The notes under the pieces: generated by a model
Databases searched by the model: none
What the model saw: only the letters and a program-made list of their open reading frames with translations
What the model was told of the DNA's origin: nothing
In this document: one piece after another, positions 21,863 to 35,700 of the stretch
Numbering within the stretch: position 1 is the first letter of the stretch
Layout: each line of letters starts with the position of its first letter
Position numbers and translations under genes: made by a program
Assembly (NCBI GenBank): GCA_022457155.1
Contig: JAJGOT010000123.1
Span: 140,001-204,000, forward strand
Direction of reading: 5' to 3'
Length of the DNA stretch: 64,000 nucleotides
From: Cladopsammia gracilis
Taxonomy: Eukaryota > Cnidaria > Anthozoa > Scleractinia > Dendrophylliidae

Positions 21863-22257
21863 TATCTTCGAATTCGCCCAAATTCCTTTAAGTGCTTGCA
21901 TCAGGGTATATGTAAGCAGAAAGCCGTGACCATTTCGAACTAAAACGGAGAGCAAAATGTCATGTGACGTCATAATCATATGTATTTACCAATCAAGAAC
22001 AAAAGAGATGCTCTCTTGTCAAGAAGTGATATTAAAAATGACGTAGAATATTATATATAAGTTCTTCTGACCAAAACATTGGGACAACGTTTTTAAAAAA
22101 AAAAATGGAATAAATAAAGGTTATTCAGCGCAAAAGTTGTGTTACCGACAAGTAAAAATGACCAGCCGTACGCGTATTACATAACTTTTTGCTGAATAAA
22201 TTGTTTATTATACGACAGTTATCTTCTCCCAAATCTATGTTTTGAAAGTGTTTTTCC
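21863..22257. other. Intergenic, no gene seen
   Basis: No exon. AT-rich sequence bordering the ACTAC repeat. Confidence 0.4.
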
Positions 22258-22890
22258 TAGCGCGCGGTACAGGAACTACAGCGAATACAGGAACTACCGT
22301 GAGAACTACGCGGGAACTACAAGAACTCAGTGGACAGGAACTACAAGACCTACGCAGGAACTATAACGACTACAGGAACTACAACAACCACGTGAACAAC
22401 ACGAAGAACACGAACTGCAGCGACTACACTGAGGAAGAACACGAACTACAAGAACTACAGTGACTACAAGAACTACAGCAACTACAAAAACTACAGCAAC
22501 TACGCGAACTACCGTACAACACTGACTACGCGAACTAAGGGAAGTACAGCGACTACAGATGACTACAAGAACTATCAGGGTATCGCGAGAGAGACTCAGA
22601 CAGGAAGAACAAGACCTACGCGGGAACTACAACGACCACCGGAACTGCAGTACTACAGCAACCACGTGGTGAACTACAAGAACTACGAGACTGACAACAC
22701 GAACTACCGGGGAACTACAGCGACTACAGGAACTACAAAAACTACAGCGACTAAAAGAGCTACAGCTTATAGAGAAACTACAAGAGTTACACTAACTACG
22801 GGAACTACAGTGACTACATGAACTATGAGAACCACAAGAACGAAGACGACTAAAACGACCACACGAACTGCAAAAAACTACAGAAACTGC
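22258..22890. repeat. Degenerate GGAACTAC/CGACTAC repeat tract
   Basis: About 630 bp are woven from AACTACA, GACTACA and GAACTACG words spaced 9-12 bp, with a strong bias to A and C on this strand. The 73-codon frame at 22242-22463 (Arg, Asn, Tyr rich) is a by-product. A similar but separate tract lies at 34015-34250 inside the large intronic element. Confidence 0.75.
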
Positions 22891-23514
22891 AAACGTGTTA
22901 TAATTAGTGATTTCATTTCATTGCAATGAGTCTATATATTCGTGACGTCGTTTTGGAAAAGTGAGAGTAAATAAATTAAGAACGCTGGTAAAATTCGGCA
23001 TGGACGCAGGTTATGTCGGAAATCAACTGGGGTTTCTTTTTGATGTCAGGTAGAAATTGTACATAAATCGGCAGTAAATTAAATCCACTAGCTCTTTTGG
23101 TGTGGGTCATTCAAGTTCAAGGTCATTTGGGATCTTTTGCAGATGTATGTATATTTTCATATATCTGGAATCACTTAGTGACGTAAACACATCTAACAAT
23201 GATCCCCCATTTCCTTTCGGCTTAAATTTCATTAACACATTATAAAAGCTTTGAGGTTGGCCCAGCCCAACTTTTGGCGGAACAGAGAAGATTACAAGCG
23301 ATCGCACGGGAATCACGACTTCCGGTCGTGGGCGTCAAAGGAAACTGGAACGAGTGACATCCGCTGCCCGCAAAATCCAGATAATCGTGTCAATTTCGAA
23401 GAATATAAACAACTTCGATTGCGGATTCTGCGAAACGCTGTTCAATTGAAAATTTAAGGGTCTTTTTGTAAAGAATGCTTTTTTCGAGGAGTTGAATTTT
23501 ACTGAGAACAACAA
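22891..23514 (+). promoter_or_regulatory. Upstream region of the MIB2-like gene
   Basis: Just upstream of the first coding exon, with ACTTCCGG at 23318-23325, a consensus ETS-type site common in TATA-less housekeeping promoters. No TATA box is placed convincingly. A 5' UTR exon could lie here. Assignment as promoter is from position and motif only. Confidence 0.4.
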
Positions 23515-23737
23515 ATGGAGGCCGGTTGTCGCGTCGTGCGTGGCCCAGATTGGAAATGGGGAAACCAAGATGGCGGAGAAGGACATGTTGGGACAGTTGT
23601 TGTGGTCGGTAGAAGCGGGAGTGTTTCGTCTCCCGATAAAACTGTTGTGGTTCAATGGGATGACGGAACGAGGACAAACTACCGATGCGGCTATCAAGGA
23701 GCTTTCGATTTGTGTTTGTTTGATAATGGACCGATCG
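23515..23737 (+). CDS. MIB2: MIB2-like exon 1: first MIB/HERC2 domain
   Basis: Starts at ATG, residues 1-74. [20 protein letters not shown] is the diagnostic start of a MIB/HERC2 domain. Ends phase 1 at GTAAGT. Confidence 0.95.
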
Positions 23738-26700
23738 GTAAGTAAGTTATAGCTTAAGCTATAGGCTATAGTTTTCAAGATGAATCGAAAAAAATACCTA
23801 TCTGTATAGGCACGCGTTCTAATTTTTGTAATCTAATTATGAATTAATGCAAGTTTCATTCAATGTCCACACGATTTGATGCCTGTGAATTATGTTGGGC
23901 TCTTGTCACTTAGCAAAAAATTTAAATTCGTTATACTGACAACTATTAAAAACTGATTTTGCTTTGATTAAAAGTGTAAGTTGTTTACCACATTAAGCTT
24001 TTATTGCTAAAACAAGTAGTTTACCACTGCACTATAATTTTTCTTAATTAGTTTTCTGTATCTTAAGAATTACTACGAAATGGTCTGTTTCTATGAAAGT
24101 ATAATTTTTAGGAAAAGAAAAAAATAAACACTCGGAAAATCATTTCGGATAAAAATAACCGATATCAGTGTAGAGAACAAATTTGTTTTGATGACAGGAA
24201 GCATGGCACAATAATTACATTTTAGTAAGTATAATAATTCACCTTTCGCCTCAGTTGATCCATGACTATTTATGGTAAAACTTGCAGCTGGAGTGAATGT
24301 GATTTTGAGAAATTGAAAGAGCATGCTTTTCAATTTCCAGACTACCAATTATTTTTTTTCAGACCATTGCCTTTTAGGGTTAGATTTCATCACGGTTTTA
24401 AATTGGATGAATGTGAGATTAGAAGGCCAATAACTGCCAAATACACTTTCTACAAAAAGAACTTAGCTGGTGCTCTATAACTATATTAGGAATAAAAGAA
24501 AGGTCTGAAATCTAAATTACCAGTAGCAGAATTCTAATCCATAAACAAGGGATAATTAAATTTTAAGGGAGATTGAAATTACATGGACTTGTATGAAAAA
24601 CCGTTGGAGCATGACTGGAAGGAAACACTTTTCTTCTTCTTCACATACAAGTCCGTTTAATATATGAAACAATCAAACAGCCATAAAAATTCCACCTTTC
24701 ACGATGTATGTTAAGGACATAGCTGCATTACAAATCCATCTGTTGGGTGTTTGAGTTATTCAGATGCGTCAGTGCCTCTCAAGACTACTTAGCCATGTTG
24801 TCTCCCATAGTTAAATATAGCTAAACACCTTAATACAATGTTAATTCTTGAATAAGATTTAAGTCTTGTAAATGAGTAAGGAGACAATGCGGTCTGTTGA
24901 CTATGAGGCACTTGACTAATCGTGCTTTGATCAGTGGCTGTAGTTGTGTCATGATATAACCAAGTGTACTGTAATGATTAGATTTAGCGCCGTGCTTATA
25001 TAAAGTAATTGTTGCTAACTCAAGGGAAAGTACTTGTTGAAGACAGGTGCTTATTAGGGATGAGACAAAAACATGCGAGCGTGAGAAAGCACTTTTCAAT
25101 TTGCATAGTCAGAACAACAATAAGTCAATAACAAAGGTTTGCGTAGTGTGAACAAAGGACAATGGTTCACATAGTCAGAATGTTGTTTTCTTTGATATGA
25201 TTCTGGCATAGCATCTTCAATGTCCAATTCTCAAATAAGTGAAGCTCAAGGGAAGGGGGTGCTTATTAGATAGACGGCCCTTTTTACAAAATACAGTCAA
25301 GGGGGTGCTTATTAGAAGGAGGGTACTGCTATATTGAAATCATTACCGCCCGGTAAGTCCTTCGTAATACTTGCAAACGGACAACTGGTCTGTCTCCAGC
25401 CAGTTTGAATTTTACATGTACCATCTTACATGTATGTTCAATTTGAAGGGTTTTTTTTTTCTGGAATGCCCAGTCCCACTAACTATTAATGCTTAAATTT
25501 CACCAATGGTTTAAGGCCTTTTGTTTTTAATTATTTTACAGTTAAATTAAATTTTAATACAAGGACTGTATATTTAACCAGGTGTAGTACACGCTAATGT
25601 GTCTTGCAACGAATGTAAGAAGCAAGCTATTGAAGGCATTCGGTGGGAATGCAGTGACTGCGTCAATTACAATCTTTGCACTTGGTGTTATATGGATGAC
25701 AAACATCCACTTGATCATGGCTTTAATAGAGTGGAATCTCGTGGAAAACCAAGGTGAGCTGTGAAAGGCCTTCAATGTAAATGGCAGTTACAGACAAGCA
25801 TAATACAATCACTTGTATTAATATGCAGATTTTCGACTTTTGAATTGATTCCAAATCAGAATTTTAATTCCTTTCAAATCTCTTTTTTTGCATGATTATT
25901 TTTACATTTTTCTTATATAACAGTAATACTTACAGCACCATACAAGTATTACATACACTGCATACTACACAGTATTTACAATACTTACTGTAACTACAAT
26001 ACATACATTTCCTATTACGCTGTACTTGTTCCTTTCAAATCTTGGAGTTGGGTTCTAAAATTTAACCTAGACTTAACTGATTTGCTGTACAAAGAAAAAT
26101 TTGAAAAATGTAAAAAATGTAACAATCCAATTTCTCAGAAAAGTTACCAACCTGTAGGGCATTGTTCTACATTCTTGGAAAAGTGCATCAGTGACACGTG
26201 TTTAGCCAAATGCAATTCCCAGAAAGCTTGGGTAGTTTGTTAAGCTTATGAAATAATTCTCAGAAAACCAGGTGAGATTTATTGATAAGAAGATCAAATT
26301 ATACAAAGTTAAATGAAAATAAGGCTGCTTACATGTAATATTTTTTTATATTTTAAAAAAGTTTCACTCTCCCCACCTTTCTTTCCCTGGCCCTTTATTA
26401 TGCCCCCCCCCCCTCCCCTTCCTGACCCCTTCCCCCTCCCCCCCCCTCCCCCCTCCAGTCAGCTGGGAATGTACTGGTTATACAGTCAGCCATTGTATTT
26501 TGATTGTCTAGGTTGGGCAGGAAAAGGAGGGGGGGGGGGGGCTAAATAAATTTCTTGCTTCAAAAAAGGGGGGCTCATTGGAGAGGGGGGGCTTAATACA
26601 GGATTTACAGTACATATAAAAGTTCTGCAAATACCCCCTCTTTTAAGCCCCCTCTCTAATAAGCATGATTTTTCATTAAAGTTATATTTTGTAATAACCC

Positions 26701-29700
26701 TCCCCCCTTTGTAACTCTTGTCTATTACCCCACCACCATCCTGTAAATGACTTTTGTTACTTATTTCCATATAAATATCAGGAGTTTTGTTTTCACAAGG
26801 TTAATACACACTGTAAATGTTTTTGCCGGTACCAATGTTTTTGCCATGTGTTAAAGATAATCGAAAGTCGATGCATGTATGTTGTAGTTTAAAATGATCT
26901 CAGGTAACAATGATTTCAAACTAGTTTGATTTGTACTTTTCTTTGTCTTAGGATTATGTCAATTAATCTGGAACAAAAGAATTTCAAAACTAAACTAGTT
27001 TGAAATCATTTTGACCTAAGATTCATTTTGAACTACAACATGTACACTGCATGTAGTTGTAGGTCAGTGATACACATTCTACAGTAGAATCCTAATCACT
27101 CGAACCTCCAGGACGGACGGAAATTTTGCACAAGATTTTGAAGGTTTGAGTTATCGAGGGTAAATTTGCAAGCAATCTTTAGAAAAAGTTTGGTTTGAGT
27201 TAGTGAGAGGTTCGAGTTATCAGGGGTTCGAGTTATCGAGATTTAACTGTATCCCTTGTTTGTTTTAGTATGTGGCCTTCAATAATTATATGGAAATTAA
27301 CTACAGTTTTAAAACAGCTGAACAGTTTTCATCATTATCATCTGTTTGAGCATGCTCGGTTGCTTTTTTTTTTGCTTCTTTCTTTCAATTTTTATCTAGT
27401 CATTCTAGTGTTGGTCTCCAACTGGTTAATACATGTATATACAGGTGTACATTGTAAGTTACAGTGTTAATTACAACTTAAGCCATTGAAGACCAAAAAT
27501 CTTTGGTTGAAATGTCTTACATGTACATTTATTTTCATTTATTTATCAGACACTGTTTTGATTATTTCTTGCGGTGGCTTAACAGAACAATTTACCTTAG
27601 AAGTCTCGCGGTAAACTAGGATCAATATCCTTTCAACCTCACTACATGTTTCCGAATCAGCATACTTGTACAGGTTATGAGTATTATAACAGATCACAGA
27701 AAATAAGTTAGTTGAAGAAATGACTGGATGGTCACTGTCATTGCAGCATTTATGTTGGTAACAGACTTGGTAAATGCAAAGTTGAAGCCAGAGGAATATT
27801 TCCTGGTGCGCAGGTCATGCGAGGGGCTGACTGGGATTGGGGAAACCAGGACGGAGGGTTGCAGAGTGTAGGTCTGGTGTTAGATGTGAGAGGATGGGAG
27901 ACAGAAAGTTTTAGAAGCGTAGCATGTGTAAAATGGAAACCTACCAGCACAAATGTGTACCGTGTTGGTCATAAAGGCAAGGTAGGGAAATTTCAATTGT
28001 ACAGTAATGTTATTTCTACTAGGAAACCAGTCTGTTTGTAGAAAGTGTAACAGACAAAATTTAAAGTTTAACTTGTGTGAAATGATATGAAAAGGTACAA
28101 ACTTGGAGGTGACGTATATGCCTCAGAACACTTAACAGGATTGGCTGAAAAAACAATAGAACAAATAACAGAACAATGGACCCTAGCCCTGGAAACAATA
28201 CATCTGCGTGATACCCAGGTCCATTGATTTTATAAAGGCAAGGTTGGTATATACTTCATGGTGACAAGCCACAAGTGCACCGAGATAATATATATTATTA
28301 TAAGTAGTATAATATATATTATTATAAGTAGTATAATATATATTATTATAACTAGTGTATACTTCATGTGTGAACATTATATAGTGTCCTCATACAACAC
28401 TGTACACCCCTATAAAGTACTGTATATCCCTCATACAATACTGTACACCACTATGCAACATTGTACACCCCTACACAGCAGTTTACACGACCATAAACCC
28501 CTATACAGCCCTATACAAACCTATACATCACCGTACACCCCTATACAGCCCTGTATGCCCCTACACAAGACCGTACAGCCCTATACAGTGCTGTACACCT
28601 ATACAGCCCTGTACACTCTTATGCAACATTGTACACCCCTATACAGCCCTGTATATCCCCATACAACACCATACAGCCCCATACAGCACTGTATACCCCC
28701 ATAAAGCCCTATACACCCCAACACAACACCGTACACTCCTATACAGCCCCGTACACTGCTATACAGTGCTGCACACCCATATACAGCCCTGCACACCCCT
28801 ATGCAACACTGTACACCCCTATACAGCCCTGTATACCCCCATACAACACCGTACAGCCCTATACAGCACTGTTATCCCAATACAGCCCTGTACTCCCCCA
28901 TACATCGCTGTACAACTCCATACATCCCTGTATACCCCTATACAACACCATACAACCCTATACAGCACTGTACATTGCAACACAGCCATGTACAACCCTA
29001 TACATCCCCGTACACCCCCATAAAATACCGTACACTTCTATGCAGCACTGTACACCCCTATACAGCCCTGTATACCCCCATACAACACCGTACAGCCCCA
29101 TACAGCCGAATACACCCCTATACAGTGCCGCACACCCATATACAGCCCTGTACACCCCTAAGCAAGACTGTACACACCTATACAGCCCTGTATAACACCA
29201 TACAACACTGTTCAGCCCTATGTACAGCACTGTATATCCCAATACAGCCCTGTACACCCTTGTACAACTCTGTACAGCCCTATACAGCCATGTATACCCC
29301 CATACAACACCATACATCCATATACAGCACTGCACATCCCAATACAGCCATGTACACCCCTATACAACACTGTCACTCCTATACAGCACTGTACACCCCT
29401 ATACAGCGCTGTACACCCCTATGCAACTTTGTACACCCCTATACAGCCCTGTATATCCCCATACAACACCGTACATCCCTATGCAGCACTGTATACCCCC
29501 ATACAACACCGTACAGCCCTATAAAACACTGAATATCCCAATACAGCCCTGTACACCCTTATACAACTCTGTACAGCCCTATACAGCCCTGTATATCCCC
29601 ATGCATCACCGAACAACTCTATACAGCACTATACATCTCAATATAGCCCTGTACACCCTATACAACACCGTACAGCACTATACAGCACTGTACGTACCAA

Positions 29701-32700
29701 TGCAGCTCTGTGCAGCCCCGTACACCCCTATACATCTCTGTACACCCCTATACAACACTGTACACCCCTATACAACACTGTACTCCCCTATACAACACTG
29801 TACACCCCTATATATACAGCACTGTACACCCCTATACAACACTGTACTCCCCTATACAACACTGTACATCCCTATACAACACTGTACACCCCTATACAAC
29901 ACTGTACACCCATATACAACACTGTACACCCCTATACAACACTGTACACCCTATATATACAGCACTGTACACCCCTATACAACACTGTACTCCCCTATAC
30001 AACACTATACATCCCTACACAACACTGTACACCCCTATACAACACTGTACACCCATATACAACACTGTACACCCCTATACAACACTGTACACCCCTATAT
30101 ATACAGCACTGTACACCCCTATACAACACTGTACACCCCTATACAACACTGTACACCCCTATATATACAGCACTGTACACCCTAACTTCTAACTTTTGGA
30201 ATTGCTTAAAATCAACGGATGATACCATGAAAGAGAAAGAAAACCCAACAATCTCAGAAGAGAGCTGGCTTAACCACTTCCAATCTCTCCACTCAAATAA
30301 ACCTATTAATCCAATTCAACATGAAATCATAAATGAACTCCGACTTTTGGAACAAGAAAAAGAACAATGTAACTCTCTAGACTATTTGATCACTGAACAT
30401 GAAATACGCGCTGCCGTGAAAAAATTAAAAAATAACAAATCAGCGTTCTTTGACAAAATAAGAAACGAAATGATTAAAGCTAGTATTGGAAGTATGATGC
30501 CTGTATATATCAAACTTTTTAATACAATTCTAAATTCAGGTATAATGCCTAAAAACTGGTGTAATGGCCTTATAACACCAATATATAAATCAGGTGACAA
30601 AAGTGATCCAACCAATTACAGAGGAATTTGCGTTTCAAGTTGTTTGGGAAAACTTTTCTGCGCTATCTTGAATCAAAGACTTCTTGAACATATTACAACT
30701 CAAAACATATTGCACCCATCTCAAATTGGTTTTCTACCAAAAAATCGCACCGCAGACCATGTCCTAACACTTAGAACATTAATAGATAAATATGTTCACT
30801 ATCACGGGGAAAAAGTTTATGCTTGTTTTGTCGATTTCAAGAAAGCGTTCGACTCAGTTTGGCATGAAGGTCTCTTATATAAATTACTTAAAATCAATGT
30901 AGGAGGACATTTCTACGATCTCATTAAAAGCTTATACTCAAATTCTAACTGCTCTCTGAAAATTGATCACAGTAAAACGCGACCCTTTCAATACTCGAGA
31001 GGTGTACGACAAGGGTGCATTTTAAGTCCGTTACTTTTTAACCTATATCTAAACAATTTACCGTATTCGTTTGAAAACACTTTATCTGATCCATTCATTT
31101 TACCGAATGGTACAAAAATCAATTCCCTCTTATATGCTGATGATTTAATTATTTTGTCGAGATCCAAAACAGGATTGCAAAATTGTTTGCAAGTATTGTT
31201 TTCATATTGCAATTCTTGGATGTTAAGCATTAATTTAAAGAAAACAAAGGCTATGATATTCCAAAAACGCGCAAGAAAGTCCAATAATTGTACCTTTTAC
31301 CTAAATAATGAAACTATTGAAACTGCTCAGAATTATACCTATTTAGGAACCCGAATATCATCAACAGGAAATTTCACATTGGCAACTGATCACTTGAAAG
31401 AAAAGGCCATGCATGCTCTTTACAGTATTAGAAGACACACAGATTTTAGTAGATTAAAACCAAATCTTGCATCAAACATCTTTGACACAATGATTTCTCC
31501 AATCCTCACTTATAATAGTGAAGCTTGAGGCTTATATACCAAACAAGACTTTAAGACTTGGGATAGATCCTCAATAGAAAAAGTTCAATTACAATTCTGC
31601 AAACGCTATCTAGAAATTAATAATAAGACCTCGAATTTAGCATGTAGAGCGGAACTAGGTCGATTCCCTCTCATTCTTACCATAAATCAGAAAATTCTTA
31701 ATTATATTCTATATCTTAAAAGCAAAAATGACGACTCTATAATGAAACAAATTTTCTTAATATCATTAGATCTCCATTCAATTAAAAAACTAATTTTTAC
31801 TCTAATTTATTAAACATGGTTGAATACTATGATCTACAAAATTTTAATCTTGACACACTGGATGAAAATAAGATCATGCATTATGTCAATCTTATGAAGC
31901 GAAAGTATATTTCCTACTGGAAAAATGCTTTACAGAACTCAAGGGAATTAGAATTTTACAATAGTTTTAAGGATCAATACATAATCTCCCATTATCTAGA
32001 TCATACAAGGAAATCAAATGAAAGGAAAACTTTAGTCAAATTTAGAACAGGTAATCCAAAACTCATGATCGAGCTTGGTCGATATAATCAAATCCCTAGA
32101 GAAAATAGATTATGCCCTTTATGCGAATCAAATAATATCGAAAACGAAATTCATTTTCTCTTTCAATGCCCAAGATATTCAACTTTAAGAGAGAAATACT
32201 TTAATCAAATCAACCAACACTTGCCGAATATTCAAAATACATCCTCAACAGAAAGTATCAAAGAATTGATGAACTCTTCCAATTATTTTGTTAATTTACT
32301 TTTAATGAAAGTGATATCTGCGTGCTTTGAATTACGTGATAGCTTAATATTGTCAAATCAAAATGAAGTTTTGTAATTATTAATATTCCTTTACTGTCTT
32401 TTGTTATTGTTAAAAGTATGCTTTTGCAATACTGTAACTCAATATAGTCATGCAAATAAAGCTATTATTTACTTTTTTACTTTTTTTTACCTATACAACA
32501 CTGTACATCCCTATACAACACTGTACACCCCTATACAACACTGTACACCTGTCTATAGCATTGTACTTTTCTATTCAACGCTGCTGAGTTGGGTATGTCC
32601 GATGTTAGTGATATTCCCAGTCATTTTTCAAAATTTATATCACGTTTCCAAGTTTTGTTTGTCGCAAATAAATTATTTATTTGGATCTGAAACTGAATAC

Positions 32701-35700
32701 TGTCTGTCTACCAAAATTGCATGGATGCTTTTTTTTTACTTTTGTGTCTTACAGCTTTGAAATACTATATATGGTGTTGTTAATCATTTGTTTGCCTCCT
32801 CCGGTACAGACTTCCGTCAGTGGTAATGATCCATGCATATTTTCATGCCAAATGGTGATTATTGTTTATATTTATTTCCCTATACCCAACATGAGGAAGC
32901 GAAAGTCTGGTCTTTCCAGTCCACCATCTCTAAAACGGCAAAGAGGCAGTCAATTTTTGAGAGAGAATAGCATTGAGAATTTAAGTGGAGGTTGGAGTCA
33001 ACTTGAGAGTTGTATATTAGATATGACAGAATCATTCCTTTTCTCGACTTGTATTTTACCATCAAAAGAGAACATTCATACTCTATTTAATTATGTAATT
33101 CAAAGTAATTTTGGAATAAAAAATGTTGTCAAATTCAACAAAAAATCGCTTGCACAAGTGAGTGGAAAACTTGACTACAAAAGAAAACGATTAGAGGCTA
33201 TCCTAAGTTTTATTTCAGATGAACAAAACATTGAAGAAAACTAACAGCTAGTCTCGGTCGCTACCATTACGTATACCAAGTAGATAGAAGAATACTTAAG
33301 AATTTTGAATCTTCTGACATTTGCAGTTTCTCGTGCTCATCGGAATTTCAATTATTAAGATTATATTTGTAACTTGTCATTTTGTATGGAATTGTTTAAC
33401 GTGAAATAAATCTTAAATATGAAATCTAGTGTTTTTGTGAATTCGTTATTTTTCTTCAATACACCTTTTTCATAAACTCTTGCCGCAGCTAGATTATCAG
33501 AAACGCAAACATTGGGAAGGGGGAGGGAGGGGCCGCACCGGAGATTGAGATTGGTGATAAGACACCCGTGGAAAAATGCCCAAATTTGGAGAACTCGGCA
33601 CTCGTAATTCCTCATGGCATCGTAGAGTGTTAGGACGATTACCTTTGGTCAGAAATGGACGGCCTGACAAGTCAGCATGTAACTAGAATACCGCTATTTA
33701 ATGACTTGTCCCAACAGTTCCAACAAAGGGTTGCACACAATTTCCGAATTAACCAGGATGGCCGACCAGTTCTGACAAAAGGAAAGCGCCCTTAGAAGCA
33801 TTAATGGGCACATAATCTCTAAGTCGAATTATCCATTACTCATTCTATTGAGAAGATTATTACTGCAACTAAAGTCATTCTTTCATGCAAACAAACCTCT
33901 AAAGAAGACATTTTAAAACTCTTAAATATGAATGGCAATAGTTGGCGTGTGGGTATGAAAATATAAAAAAAATTCAACCTCCCAACCATTTTTGTTCTTT
34001 CCTTTTCCTAACCACCAGTGACAACCGAAAACTACTAACAACTAACAGCAACTACCAGTAACAACGTAGTAGTGAGTACTAGTAGCCACCAGCAACTACA
34101 AGTTACGACAAGCAACTACTAGTAACTACCGACAACTAGTAGTAACTACAGACAACTACTTGTAACTATCGAGTACTACTAGAAACTACTGACAACTACT
34201 AGTACGTAACTATCGACATATACTATTAACTACCGACAACAACTCAAGGTTTCTCGATTGTTTCAGAAATAAATGGAAAACTCGCAAATAAATAGCCAGA
34301 CAATCTATTTTGCTCGTGTGCAAGACATAGTCAAGAAGAATGCACTAAAATCAAAACAAGATGAAATCAATTAAATTAAATAAATGTTTTCCGAATAATC
34401 AGATGTGATTATGAATTCAATATTCAATTCCTTGATATTGGGCAACTAAAACTATATTTCTTACGAGTGAATTCAGTTACATATGGGTGTACATTGCTGT
34501 ATATGGGTGTACAGTGCTGAATAGAGGTGTACAGTGCTGAATATGGGTGTACAGTGCTGAATAGGCGTGTACAGTGTTGTATAGGGGTGTACAGTGTTGT
34601 ATAGGGGTGTACAGTGTTGTATAGGGGTGTACAGTGTTGTATAGGGGTGTACAGTGTTGTATAGGGGTGTACACTGTTGTATAGGGGTGTACAGTGTTGT
34701 ATAGGGGTGTACAGAGTTGTATAGGGGTGAACCGGGCTGTACAGGGCTGTATTGGTATGTAGTGTTGCATAGGAGTGTACAGTGTTGTATAGGGGTGTAC
34801 AGTGTTGAATATGGGTGTAAAGTGTTGTATAGGGGTGTACAGTGCTGTATGGGGGTATACATTGCTGTATAGGAGTTTTCAGTGTTGTATAGGGGTGTAC
34901 GGTGCTGTATATGGGTGTACAGTGTTGTATGGGGGTATACAGAGCTGTATAGGGGTGTACAGAGCTGTATAGGGGTGTACAGTGTTGTATAGGGGTGTAC
35001 AGTGTTGTATAGGGGTGTACAGTGTTGTATAGGGGTGTACAGTGATGTATATGGGTGTACAGTGTTGTATAGGGGTGTACAGTGTTCTATTGGGGTGTAC
35101 AGCGTTGTATAGGGGTGTACAGTGTTGTATAGGGGTGTACAGTGTTGTATAGGGGTGTACAGAGTTGTATAGGGGTGAACCGGGCTGTACAGGGCTGTAT
35201 TGGTATGTAGTGTTGCATAGGAGTGTACAGTGTTGTATAGGGGTGTACAGTGTTGAATATGGGTGTAAAGTGTTGTATAGGGGTGTACAGTGCTGTATGG
35301 GGGTATACATTGCTGTATAGGAGTTTTCAGTGTTGTATAGGGGTGTACGGTGCTGTATATGGGTGTACAGTGTTGTATGGGGGTATACAGAGCTGTATAG
35401 GGGTGTACAGAGCTGTATAGGGGTGTACAGTGTTGTATAGGGGTGTACAGTGTTGTATAGGGGTGTACAGTGTTGTATATGGGTGTACAGTGTTGCATAG
35501 GAGTGCACAGTGTTGGATATGGGTGTACAGTGTTGTATAGGGGTGTACAGTGTTGTATAGGGATGTACAGTGTTGTATATGGGTGTACAGTGTTGCATAG
35601 GAGTGTACAGTGTTGGATATGGGTGTACAGTGTTGTATAGGGGGTGTACAGTGTTGTATATGGGTGTATAGGGGTGTACAGTGCTGTATAGGGGTGTACA

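Larger units (their letters stand above)
32586..34482. other. Unique central segment of the foldback element
   Basis: Non-repetitive core between the two arms, AT-rich. It holds two small frames annotated separately and an ACTAC-type repeat tract. If the element ever carried its own gene, this is where a remnant should be. I see no DDE or hAT signature. Confidence 0.6.
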
